Shown here one piece after another: positions 11,746-22,075 of a stretch of 64,000 bases of DNA (the stretch's first letter is position 1; each line of letters starts with the position of its first letter). The notes beneath the pieces were generated by a model. That model was not told where the DNA came from. It did no database searches and was given only the letters and a program-made list of their open reading frames with translations. Source of the stretch: Haemonchus contortus. Its lineage: Eukaryota > Nematoda > Chromadorea > Rhabditida > Trichostrongylidae. The translations under genes and the position numbers were made by a program. The stretch is from NCBI GenBank assembly GCA_000469685.2, contig LS997566.1, forward strand, positions 33,375,303-33,439,302. Direction: 5' to 3'.

Positions 11746-14700
11746 ATGTTCCTGTGCAATACGTTCTTTGCATTGACGGTCAGTTCGCTTTCCTTAACTC
11801 TTTTCCAAGCAAATTGTTTAGTACAAGTAAACAGGTTTTGGTGTCTTCGGTTGCTCCAGTCCTATCAACTACGAAAGCTGTTCAAGATGGTGAGTAGTTT
11901 TATGAGCATAGTATACTTTCTAAAAACTTCATTATTTGCCATCATGCCCCACTAAAGTAAAAGTAAGCACATTGATGGGACTTGGATGAAAAGAGCTTCA
12001 GAATTTCGAGGGGCATGGAAATGTTGGTGGAAATCATTATGAGAAAAATTTATATAAGCTCTAAGTTTGCTCTTTAATAGACGGCGGTTATAGCCACCCA
12101 GCATTCGAAGGAAGTAGTTCTTTTCTGTAATACACTGGTGTGCAAAACTTAGGGACTGATGCAACTTTCGGTTACTGTATCTCTGCCAGACAACAGAGCT
12201 CGATGAAATTTATACCGTACCAGTAGAGGATCATTACGGTATTGCACATCAAGCAACTGGCAGAAAATCGAAATAGGACGAGCAAATAAGACATTTTTAT
12301 TGAAAGGTACCGATTACACATAGTCCTCACAACTTATCCTAGTACTTCAAAAAAGCGACGTGGTTTCTAATAGGGTGTGTGATCACCACGGGCAGCAGTA
12401 AATGCTCTGCAACGCGATCCCATGCTTTCCCCGAGGTTGGAAATGAGTTGTTGTGATAGGGTATACCACTCCTCTATCAGCGCAATTAAAAACTACTGGA
12501 TATTCAGTGGTGCATTTGGACGTGCTGCAATTCCTCTACCCAGTGCATCCTACAAGTGCTCGATGGCATTCAGGTCGGGGGAACGGGCAGGCCACTCCAT
12601 TCGCAGGATAACCTCTGTGGTCAAGAGCTCTTCCACCTGAGATGTTCGATGCGCTCGCGCATTGTTATCCATGAAAATGAATTCAGGGCTCACTGCAGCC
12701 CTGAAAAGATACACATCAGGGAGAGGTTCCTTTTCACAGTGACGCCGTCTGTTAAGGGTGCCACGCTCAAAAATCTGAAGGTCAGCACGGTTACGAAGCA
12801 TGATGCCTCCACATACCATAACACCTCGACCACCAGAACGATCAAGTTCCATAACGTTTCTGAGAGAAGTGCGTGTCGCCAGCTCTGGCCATGAGGATGC
12901 GTCCAGAATCACTGCTCAGACTGAATCTGCCCTCATCCGAAAAAAGCAAACGGCCTCATTTCTCATCGGTCCGTTCGTTATGCTCCAGGCACCACCCTAA
13001 ACAGGCTCGCTGATTCGCGAGGGTCAAAGGTACACTACGTAGTGGTCGTCAGGCGAAGAGACCGCTACCGTGCGGTCGTCGTGCCACTGTTGGGCTTGGG
13101 ATGGCTTGCTTTGAAATCCTGTTAAATGACATTGCAATCAAAGAAACTGACTGACGTAGATCTCTTTTTGCCTGCTGCACAATGTAACGATCATACCTTC
13201 GTGTAGTTGTTCTTGGTCGACTACCTCCTCTCCTTCGTGCAGCAGTATTAGGGGTTCGGAATGCTCTGCGTGCACGTGAAACAGCGCACTGAGCGTTACC
13301 AGGCTCCTGAGCTGCACTTGTCATGGTTCGACCTTTTTCGAGTTTCTCGATGATCCTTCCTCGTGCCAGGTCATCCAGACGATGCCTGCGGGAAATGATG
13401 TATAGAAGGATACACCACAGTACTTGGTAACTACTGGCTGGTAGACAAAAAAACTTTTTTTTTTCATACCTATCAACTGCCTCAATTTGTGCGGGTAGCC
13501 ACATTGCTCGCTTTATTTGAGCTATTCGTCCACGGAGGGATGCCCAACTTCCTGTGCATAACCGCAACAGGTCTGGCAATATATTCCCACACTTTCATTT
13601 ATTTCCATACAGTCCTCAATGTTTTATGTTACATTATTCATCTCGTCCCTAAGTTTTGCACACCAGTGTACTTGCATTATTATCATCATTATTATTTATT
13701 CTTTCGCTCCAGAATCGACACAACAGCGTAACCGTGGCGTCTTGCTCTTTTTTACCTAGCGCTTCGATAACCCCTCACACATTTTATGTTTTAAAGGATC
13801 AATGTTCTTGATTTGTCGTATATGAAGCTCTATTAGACTTCTCCCGTAGGTGCAGTATCTGAGCAGCTTTCTCGTGAGAGAGTTACTCCATATGAGAAAC
13901 ATTGCAGAATTCAATTGCAAGATCAGTGGCACTACCATGACGCCCGAAAAACGAAAACTTTCTATGTATCTGGCCAACGCTTATCGTACAATCGCAACAA
14001 CCGGAGTATTTGGGTATCCACCCAGTCAGAACATGTACCAACTGGTAAGTGGGTGTACAGCGACGTGAGTGCAGTGATTTACACTACCTCAAAAAATGAA
14101 CTAGAAGCTATAAGTAGAGGTAAAGCTGTCGTAAAAACATGTCAATGCGTGCTAGTGGGTATTTAAATCCACTGCAACAAATCCAATTCTCTTAAGTCTT
14201 GTGTATGTTACAATGTGCTACCCATGTCCCTGGTAGGTTCCAAACCGCTACGCTCGACTATGCAGGGCGTCAATGACTGTAGCTAAAACTTAGTGCTTGT
14301 TAAAAATTCAGTGTTGTGTTAAGGGAGACACTTTTAGAACTATTCCTGCACGGCTGAGGAGTACGCAATGATGGTCTGCAATCAACAAGCCCAACTCAGT
14401 CCTGCTGGGTACTCCATTTTTTGTAGCTTTGTTCAATGGAAGAGTTCGTTGAGAAAAAATGTGTTCAACGATTGGATTAGGTTGTATTATGGAAATTATG
14501 TCTTCCATGTACCGAAGATCAGAGCGATTATCACAGAAAAATCCGAGAAAAATTTCCCATAATTAAGGAAGCCGTCACCTATCCCAATAGCAGCTGCATT
14601 CCAATTGTGGTGGGACAATCACGACTTTGGTGCTTTCATCAATAGTACTGCCGTCTACGACCCCAATTTTGACTATACTGTATTTTCTCAAGTGAGTTCA

Positions 14701-15718
14701 GCCACTGAGCTCATCTCAAACTGAATTCTCCTTTTGTTATGAACAACATGTATGCTTTACAGTTGGTTTCGGGATACGCTGTCAGCATAGGGTGCACCGA
14801 TACGTGCTATGGCCAGAAGCAAGTGTATTGCGCATTCGATGTCTGGTTAGTTTCAATACCTTACTTCAGAGTATTATAACCAGTTCTCGCAGATGTCTTT
14901 CTTTTTCTCTTCTTCTTGCCTTGCTCTCCTTTCTTAAGATTCTTGCTTTGATGACTGCTAAAACAGTCATCTTGATCCCGCAGGCACTTTACAAGAAGAA
15001 CTAAAAATGTGCTAATGAAAGTCTGAGTATGGGACGTCGTTCTTCAATGATGCTCCTCTTCCGAAAATTCGGAGTGCATATATTGAAACAACTTATGGGT
15101 GAGAAATAGCGTAGTGAAAAATTTGGCTTCGCTGCTTTGAAATACGTCCCTCACGTTATCCTACTAATCCAGTAGTGGCATCTTGGGATGTGACATGACA
15201 CAAACGGTCGTTGAAATGCGTTTGTTCCTATCCCTTCGCTCAACTACACTATCAATATTTTAGTTTTCAAAAATTTATTTTGCTTTCTCATCACCAATGG
15301 TTCACTTAAGGTCCGCATTTTCACTTGTGAGACTTGTGGTTCGTGCGATTTGCACTTTCAAGAATGTTGCACTGATTTTAGCCAAAGCATCTTATCTAAC
15401 ATACGTCAAGTCGATCAAGTTGATCGATAACAAGCAAGGTTGATGCTAGAAATTCAGTTGGCTTCGTGATTTTTTTGAACAATTAAAATAACCCTTTTCT
15501 CGTAACAACACTGTGTTAATCCACCCCAAGTCAATTTCAGCAAACAGTTTCATTTTTCTAGCACAGCCATGACTTACTTCGGTATGATCTATGAAGCCGG
15601 ATCTGGTCCATGCATGGTCGACAGCGACTGCACCACGTTCTCTGGTTCAACGTGCAACACGAAAAATGGACTTTGTGTCAAAAACCCAAACACTCCTCTT
15701 TGCCCGCCAAATGTATAA
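11746..15718 (+). CDS. ASP-like secreted CAP/SCP-TAPS protein (right-arm copy)
   Basis: Seven exons: 11746-11778, 11835-11889, 13908-14044, 14338-14408, 14568-14691, 14763-14845 and 15562-15718. They give 219 residues with every junction in phase. The first exon is only 11 codons (MFLCNTFFALT). After a 56 bp intron, exon 2 completes the signal peptide (VLVSSVAPVLSTTKAVQD). The CAP domain spans roughly residues 30-165, with TMTPEKRKL, NMYQLNYSCTAEEYA, WWDNHDFGAF, FSQLVSGYAVSIGC and CAFDVC. The C-terminal part (MIYEAGSGPCMVDSDCTTF, then CNTKNGLCV) is the Cys-rich hinge of ASPs. Expected to be secreted. Start chosen because this ATG alone opens a signal peptide that splices in phase into the CAP exons. 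Usual CAP histidines appear missing, so a metal-dependent role is doubtful. Function within the family is unknown. Confidence 0.88.
12133..13668 (-). mobile_element. Tc1-family DNA transposon, decayed (right arm)
   Basis: Mirror copy of the left-arm element. It is flanked by TA at 12131-12132 and 13669-13670 and has the same roughly 23 bp terminal inverted repeats. It lies in intron 2 of the right ASP-like gene, in reverse orientation to it, and makes that intron about 2 kb long. Its frames translate identically to the left copy. I noticed one substitution, near 12192, against the left element. Confidence 0.9.
12369..13504 (-). pseudogene. Tc1 transposase remnant (right arm)
   Basis: Reverse-complement counterpart of the left-arm remnant, with the same three lesions: a nonsense codon after the DNA-binding region, a frameshift before the first catalytic Asp, and a nonsense codon after NAIEHL. 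Shared lesions show the transposase was already dead before the arms duplicated, or was homogenised by conversion afterwards. Confidence 0.85.
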
Positions 15719-15798
15719 CAAGTCCACTCACACGACTACAGCAAGCACAACTGCATCCACTGCTGTTTGCTTCACATAACCATTGTGATGTCAAAGAG

Positions 15799-15804
15799 AA
15801 TAAA
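15799..15804 (+). terminator. Poly(A) signal of right ASP-like gene
   Basis: AATAAA, 81-86 bases past the stop codon at 15716-15718. Identical in the left arm. Confidence 0.6.
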
Positions 15805-16666
15805 GAGTGCATCGTAAGGAGACACGTGTTTTTGTGCTGCTTCTTTTCAGAAGTACTCAACTGCTGCAAAGGCAACAGTTTTGCAAGCACATAATCTGAG
15901 CAGAAAGGTAATGACGAGAGAGTGGAAGAAAAAAGGATGACGACTCTTACGCTGGAAATGTTACATAAATTAACCTTTACCAGTGCTTGTGCAAATAAGA
16001 GCTGTCGGACTCTTGCGAAATTCAATCACATCATATTATATTTTTCTAGAACAGATTCAAATGAAGCGAGTTGCAACGACATCCATCGAAGTAGCACTAC
16101 CGTCTACAGGGATAGTTCTCAATGGCATAATGGTCCAAGTTAGCAATCCCATAACGATAATCTAATGAGGTACGTAATCGTCAGTGTAACATGACAAAAG
16201 AGAATTCGCGTACTAGAGCCAGCACCAGCGAATTGCATGTTATCGAGGACGCTTCAATATGAAGACAAATCCGAATCTAAAAAAAGATTAGAAACTCGGT
16301 TTCATCGAGTCATGATTTAGAAGGCGAAAGACCTTGCCGGCATTTAAAAAATTTAGACTTGCAAATGCAGATCAGAATCGTGATTACAATATCTTGTGTC
16401 ATGCAAGTTTTTTATGTGAAGCAGATTACTAAATGAATGGTCACTCGTTCCAACGCAGTCGTCTCTTGTAGAAGCCTAAATTCAACTCGAAATGATTTGC
16501 CCAAAACCCGGAAACGACGATTTCAAAACAACTGGAAGCATGACTCGTCAAAGTTCCATCGCTTGAGCCGACAAGAATCCACTGTCGCCGACTGTCAATA
16601 GCGAATCAGATCTCGTGCTTTGTTTTCTGTACTTCTGACTCTACTGTTCGCTTTGAGATTTCATGT

Positions 16667-16987
16667 CTAGCTTCGGTAGATGACGCCTATCAGTGCGCAA
16701 TATGACCGTTTTTTCATAGAAACATATGATGCAATTTTTGTTATGCGCTGCTTGGCCTCGAGAATGTGTCGAACTAATAGACGCTTAATGCTGGTATTAG
16801 GAGCAACTACAATTTCTTGCACTTTAGCTCTGGCAATGCTCTGCTGTATAGCATTGCTAACTTTATCGGAGACTGAGGGTAGACGTACTGAAAATTTAAT
16901 TTCAAACGTAGCACACTTCGTATTAAAGTGACATTTTCTATAACCTTGTGACACCTTCACAGCAAAAGCAACACAGCGAGGTTTCAA
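16667..16987 (-). pseudogene. Penelope-like element fragment (right arm)
   Basis: Mirror of the fragment at 4264-4557 with one amino-acid change (FENKF to FEIKF). Here the open frame continues past the arm boundary at 16964 by several codons (KPRCVAFA), so the right side keeps slightly more of the original sequence than the left. No intact retroelement domain is present. Confidence 0.35.
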
Positions 16988-16995
16988 AAACGTGA

Positions 16996-17180
16996 AGAGT
17001 TTTTGTAGGTGACTATGTGTAAATGCTGGCAGAAAGTGTCAATATCCTATGAAGACTGTTGCTAGAGTTAATTGAAAAAAGTCATCGCAGTTGCGCCGAT
17101 ATTTCGTTGCTATTTAAATATTTAGCACATCATTGGTGCCTTCTGCAGAATAGAACAAGTGAAGGGTATTCTCGAGACAA
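16996..17180 (+). repeat. Direct repeat, copy 1
   Basis: This stretch (from GTTTTTGTAGGTGACTATG through the ATTTAAATATTTAGCAC block to GGGTATTCTCGAG) recurs in diverged form at about 17918-18095. The spacing of about 0.9 kb suggests an old tandem duplication just outside the palindrome. Confidence 0.6.
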
Positions 17181-17917
17181 AAAAAAATGTTCAAATAGGA
17201 ACGAATCGAACACATTTTCCATGTCAATCATTCTTTGCCCAGAAATATGCACTAGCTATCCAATCTGCTCAGTCGTGGATAAAAAATTTTTCAAGCACGG
17301 TTCTTATTATAGCATTAGCAAGCGACTCTGTTAGGCCTCACAGGTTGCGCGACTTCATTTTCAAACCACGCTCAATTTTATTCTAAGTATTGCCCAGGAG
17401 TTCACCTTTTATTTTTCTTGCGCAGCGTATGTGTCCGAACGCTCGCGGCGGCATTAGTCGTTCGCAATTTTATGGTACATCCTTTTGGTGCACTGCATTA
17501 TACTAAGTTGTGCGGCCGCTACAACGGGCCTTGTAGAAGTTCTGGTGCGTCTGCTGAATACTGCTACACGACGACAGGAAGGGTTTCGGCCCTTATACCA
17601 TTGGGTAAGCCTTTGATGAGGCTAATTTTGGTCCACTTCGGTTTGAAAGATGGAACCCATAAAGTATGGAAATTCTTTCTTGAACAGCGTTGTTCTACGC
17701 AAAACGCTGATGGCAAATTTCAACGACTCGGAGGAGTGTCAGACAAATGGTCATGTTTATCACGGCGATTCACGCGTTACCATCGAATTTATCATTGAAA
17801 GCACGCCAGCACATAATTTCAGCAGAAAGATAATGACGAAAGAGTGGAAGAGGATACGGTGTGGTAATTTATGTGTGGTAAAGCAAAAGCAGCACGACGA
17901 GGTCCCAGAAACGCAAA
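17181..17917 (+). other. Possible decayed exons, product unknown
   Basis: A Cys-containing open stretch (CGRYNGPCRSSGASAEYCYT) lies after a good acceptor TTGCGCAG (near 17426) and before a donor GGTAAGC (near 17604). A second open stretch (NFNDSEECQTNGHVYHGD) follows. I could not join them in phase or match a family. The bases at about 17808-17860 resemble the 3' flank of the right ASP-like gene (15889-15941), so this may be an old, diverged copy of that neighbourhood. Treat as hypothetical or pseudogenic. Confidence 0.25.
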
Positions 17918-18095
17918 AAATCTTTGTAGGTATTCATGCGTAAAAGCTGGCAGAAAGCGTCAGTAACTGATGAAGATTGTCGAGAGAATCAGCTGAAGAA
18001 GGTCATTGCAACTGACATTTCATTATTGTTATTTAAATGCTAGCACCTCATTGATCACTTCTGAAGAAACCAGTAATGGGTATTCTAACCGAAAA
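17918..18095 (+). repeat. Direct repeat, copy 2
   Basis: Diverged partner of 16996-17180. Shared blocks include GCTGGCAGAAAG, GTTATTTAAAT, AGCAC-TCATTG and GGGTATTCT. Identity is clearly lower than between the palindrome arms, so this duplication is older. Confidence 0.6.
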
Positions 18096-18660
18096 AAGGA
18101 CGGTGATCAAATAACTTATCACTTAACTATTTTACTGGTCTCCCTACTATTATTTACTATCTGAACCATGAATATGCTGATTTTGGACAATCATATATGC
18201 TTCTTCTTGGATTTAGGCATACAACTCGAGAACCACAGAGAACCATCTTGAGTGTATTCATTTTATCCACTGAGACTACGCACTAACTCAAAGTTGCTGT
18301 TTTCAGTCCTAAAAGCAGCTGTCGTTCAAAATTAGTCCGTGACTAAGTTGCCAATTATGGGGAAAGCGGTATCATATGTAGTGCAAAATTCAAGTTTTTT
18401 CAGTTTTGGAATATGATAGCTTTTCTACAACCCACTGAATACTTTTTAAGCAAGAGAATGCGTTGGGTTTGAAAATGTAGCGAATATTGTTTCTAATCAC
18501 GTGGATTTAGGAGCTTTGACAGACCGAAACTTCAAAATTGATTTTTTCCAATACTCATTGTATCACTCGAGCTGGACTATATAAAACTACCCTGCTCAAT
18601 CTAATCGGCCAAGGATGTGTGTGTGTGTTCGAGCGAAAGTTTATATAATAGCTCCTGCTT
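18096..18660. other. No gene seen
   Basis: AT-rich sequence with only short, unsupported frames; no repeat recognised. Confidence 0.4.
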
Positions 18661-19216
18661 CTGTGGACCTGGAAAGCTCAATTTTGGAAGTAGTACAGGC
18701 GGCAGCATGAGAGCACTTTTGTTGGGGGTAAGACCGGTCTCATCCCAAAGGGGCAGGGTGCAGTTGTCAATTTGAGCCAAGTGCCTTCGAATTGGTTAGG
18801 ATACAGGCGGCACATTGGGAATACATATGTGAAAGGTGGCAGGACCATATACCACCCTTAAGAGGCGGAGCGGAGCATGAGCGAAAAATGTCAGTTTGAG
18901 TTCGAAACTTGGAATACACACAGGGTGTCGTTTGGAAACATTGATGGTAGGTGAGAGAACTGGACTTCGCCCACAGGGTGTGTAGGGTAAGGGAAAAATA
19001 TCAATTAGGACTAGAAGCTCTCAAACTGAAAAGGGATGCAGGTGGCAAATGGGAACACTGATGGTAGCTGATAGAAAGTGATGACACTTCAGAGGAGCTG
19101 ATAAGGAGCCTTAGTTGGCAAAAGATGCAAGATCCGTTACCGCCTTCGTATTGACCAGTGGAGGTTTGGCACATTAGTAGGTTATGTGGGATGTGAACAG
19201 AGCGTAGGGGGTGTGT
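18661..19216 (+). repeat. Weak, diverged tandem-like repeats
   Basis: Phrases of the type GGCAAATGGGAACACTGATGG (19048), TTTGGAAACATTGATGG (18930) and GGCACATTGGGAATAC (18809) recur at intervals of roughly 110-125 bp within a purine-rich background. The units are heavily diverged and no coding frame runs through them. Confidence 0.3.
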
Positions 19217-19449
19217 GCCGATTCGTGCGATTCTGGGTGGCGCGGCGAAATTCATGACGATTCGAACGACTCTGGCGCCTATGATTGGGGTTTAACCTTG
19301 GAGTAAAACAGATTAGTAGGTCAGCAGCTGATACTACTAATCTACTCTACTTCGAAATTGGGTCCCAATAATAGGCGCTAACGTCGTCAGAATAGCTATG
19401 AATTTTGACGCGCAATTTGCCGCGCGCACCCGAATCGCACGAATCGTGC
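19217..19449. repeat. Imperfect foldback (inverted repeat) element
   Basis: The left end GATTCGTGCGATTCTGGGTG mirrors the right end CACCCGAATCGCACGAATCG. Inner blocks also mirror: GGCGCCTATGATTGGGG near 19275 against CCCAATAATAGGCGC near 19366. The whole can fold into an imperfect hairpin about 230 bp long. Length and structure suit a small foldback or MITE. No target duplication was identified. Confidence 0.55.
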
Positions 19450-21104
19450 GTCTCCCGAGCGTAGGTGGTTGTTGACAAGGATTGATAACAAAAGAAATGG
19501 GCTGACTAAGAGCTGTTGCAGACTAGAGCTACTATGTAGGTCTGTGAAGCCTTACATGGTACCAGTGAAGTTTGACATTTCGATAGGTGGCCTGTGACGG
19601 TATCATACGTACTCATTGACGAAAACTGATAACGAATGATAACAGCTGATAAAGGGCCTCAGAAAGCAAAAGCCACATACCAAATGAATCTAAATACCAT
19701 GGTTATTTGCGATTCAGCTTTGACCCTTTGATATGTTTCATTCGACAAGGCGGGTAAATGCAGTGTTAGGCCGATTAAAGGCACTACAGTGTAAACAGAT
19801 GAAAATTTAGTTCATTTCTTGTTATGATCATGACCGCTACCCAGCAAAGTTTGTGACTCAGTAAAAGATCACTATCTCCCTTTGTTTCGATATCATTCGC
19901 GACAAACTTATCCGACCGCCAATAGCTTTGGATTCTGTACTAATGATATATTCGTGGGTAAAGGAAGCTCAATTGGTGAAGACTTTTGATAACGATGTCA
20001 CTATTATCCACAACATTTGTGAATACCAGTTAGAGCTTTGGTGGCCTACAATTCGAGCCTCGCATGAGACACTACTTTTAGGATGAACAGCAGCAGATCG
20101 AGACTTTTAACCATAGGTATAAGCATCGGCACATACTGAAAACCACTTTCATGCCGATAAAGTTTCGGTTCGAAAGGAACGCTCATTCATGCCTTTCCAT
20201 TCAGTGGCGGCAACTGTGAACACATCAGTAAAAATGAAGAGGTGTATGAACGTACTTGCCAGAGCCTGCCCTCAAGGATTTGAGGGTATAAAAGTTTCCT
20301 CGTGCTTGTTGGTGGGCTCGTCTAAGAAAAACTTCAAAAAAATGTTTCACGTCTATGGTTGTCGTTTTCTGGTAAAGCTAGCCAACTCACTGTCAGAAGG
20401 GAAGAAACATCATCAGTGTTAAATGTCTTCAGAACTGTTTCGCCCTAATACTCAATTCCTACATTGATGACACATGGAAACCCAAACTACGCTAGCAATA
20501 AGTCTTTCAGTCTCCTCTCATTTCAATTCTGTGGTTGGAAGAAGAGGAAGAACTTCAAATGCCGCTAATTTTTGGCAACATGTTGGAAGTGATATCATTT
20601 CCCCTTATGTGGTCAGCTCGCTACAGCCATTGAGTCTTGCCGCTCATGTGAGCCCCTCCATTGTCATGTTGTATTGTGAGTTTGTGTGTTTTCCGTTGCT
20701 AGCATGGCTTCCTCTTCAGCCAGACTCAATTCACTATTCTGACGTCTTTGTGGAACAGAGCGGCCCGAAAAACGACCATTGTTTACAACTACTTCTAAAA
20801 CTAGTTCGTGATACGTATTTCCACAACTACGAGTAGGCGCAAAGTCAAAATCAGAATGGCTCACGAGAGCTATCACCTCCTGTGCCTATCCTCTAGTACT
20901 GTTCTATCTCTTCATACTTGCTACATTAATTGAAACTCTACGGCTCATTGTTGAAAAGCCCTTAAAATCCTGAATGGACGAGAAGCGTTTCTGACAACAG
21001 AACTGGACACATTTCTAGTTCCGTAACTATTCTATCACTTATTTGTTGATAGAAAGTCTAGGAAGAAAAGTCACACTAATACGCGTATGGTTCGAGAATA
21101 GGAT
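19450..21104. other. No gene seen
   Basis: The longest frame (20474-20836, plus) has no domain, no splice context and average composition, so I read it as chance. Confidence 0.4.
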
Positions 21105-21300
21105 CTCTTTTCAATGCTCACCGGGGTCTATCAATCCTATCATCCTTCATTAGCCGGTTTATCTATAATAAAACCTCCCGAGAGGATATAAACACTGACT
21201 TGAACTTTGCAACTCACACTGTTGGCTACATACGGATAGGAAATGACACAACGATTTCGAATAACAGCCGAATGCGATGCGCAGCCCCAAAAAGAAGAAT
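21105..21300 (+). repeat. tRNA-derived SINE, degenerate 3' part
   Basis: The phrases AAAACCTCCCGAGAGGAT, CACTGACTTGAAC, GGCTACATACGGATAGG and GAATGCGATGCGCAG match, in order, the body of the SINE copies at 21795 and 23690. The tRNA-like head is missing or unrecognisable. Confidence 0.45.
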
Positions 21301-21794
21301 GATTAAGTCCAGAAGACTTTCAGGCTCCATTGGTATTCAATTAATCCGAATCTATAAAATATCTCGGATGAAGAGACTCCAGGATGCAGTTTTTCAAATA
21401 GTCCATATCTAAATGTCGCTTCATAAGTCATGTAAACTGGACTCAGGAATTCGTTTACAGTCAGTATAAATTATATGGGATAAAAAATTTTGCTACAATG
21501 AAATCCGTGATGTTTAGCCATTGAAAAGGTCACAAGAGATAGCAAACCACAACCATCTGCTGGACGGAATACAATTTAGCGCATGTTTTCGATCTTCAAG
21601 AGTACTGTATTTAGGAAGGAATAACGCCGAAGAAAAGTACCGGAAAACACAGTCTAGGGGAATCATCAGAATAAAATACCAGAAAGTACAAAGCGAATCA
21701 ATTTCTTGAGGCAATCTTGTGAACGACTGCTCACAGTTCCACGTCATTGACTCTAAGCGTGCGATTTTGTGGCTTTTCAAGAAATAATACAATA

Positions 21795-22075
21795 GGGGCG
21801 GAGGTGGTGTAGTGGCAAGTGGCGTACTATATCACACGCACGGTCAGGGGTTCGAATCCCGGGTCGATGCCCGCCCTGTCCAACCAAGCCTTCCATCCCT
21901 CCGGGGTCGGTGAATTGGTAACAGACTCGTCTGGGGGGATAAAAGCACTGACATTGGCTGGCCACCGCAAGTCATTGTATAGGCCACATACGCACTCATT
22001 ACGCCACTACGATTCTGAATGGAGGTCGAGTGCGGGGGCGCATCCCTCAGACGGTATTAATTAACGCCAAAAACT
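21795..22075 (+). repeat. tRNA-derived SINE, best preserved copy
   Basis: Box A TGGTGTAGTGG at 21805-21815 and box B GGTTCGAATCC at 21849-21859 have normal tRNA spacing, followed by a non-tRNA body of about 200 bp ending in a TTTTATCC-rich tail. The head resembles a tRNA, but the body is shared with other copies in the window. It is therefore a retroposon, not a tRNA gene. Transcription by RNA polymerase III is expected for the family. Confidence 0.7.

Larger units (their letters stand above)
11237..16964. repeat. Right arm of a 12.7 kb inverted repeat
   Basis: This 5728 bp arm mirrors 4260-9989 and has the same content in the same order: an ASP-like gene on the plus strand, Tc1 in its second intron, and the Penelope-like fragment at the outer edge. 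The near-equal arm lengths and low divergence point to a recent inverted duplication or ongoing gene conversion. Confidence 0.95.

Noticed and set aside
4260..16964. Palindrome as a pure assembly or chimera artefact
   Set aside because: The arms carry many substitutions, those in exons fall on synonymous positions, and the right arm's edge fragment continues into unique flank. A simple read fold-back would give identical arms. Only long reads can settle it fully.
20474..20836. 120-codon plus-strand frame
   Set aside because: No signal peptide, domain or splice partner.
21795..21870. Functional tRNA gene
   Set aside because: The A and B boxes are good, but the sequence continues into a body shared with other copies and no full cloverleaf is evident. 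A SINE explains it better.
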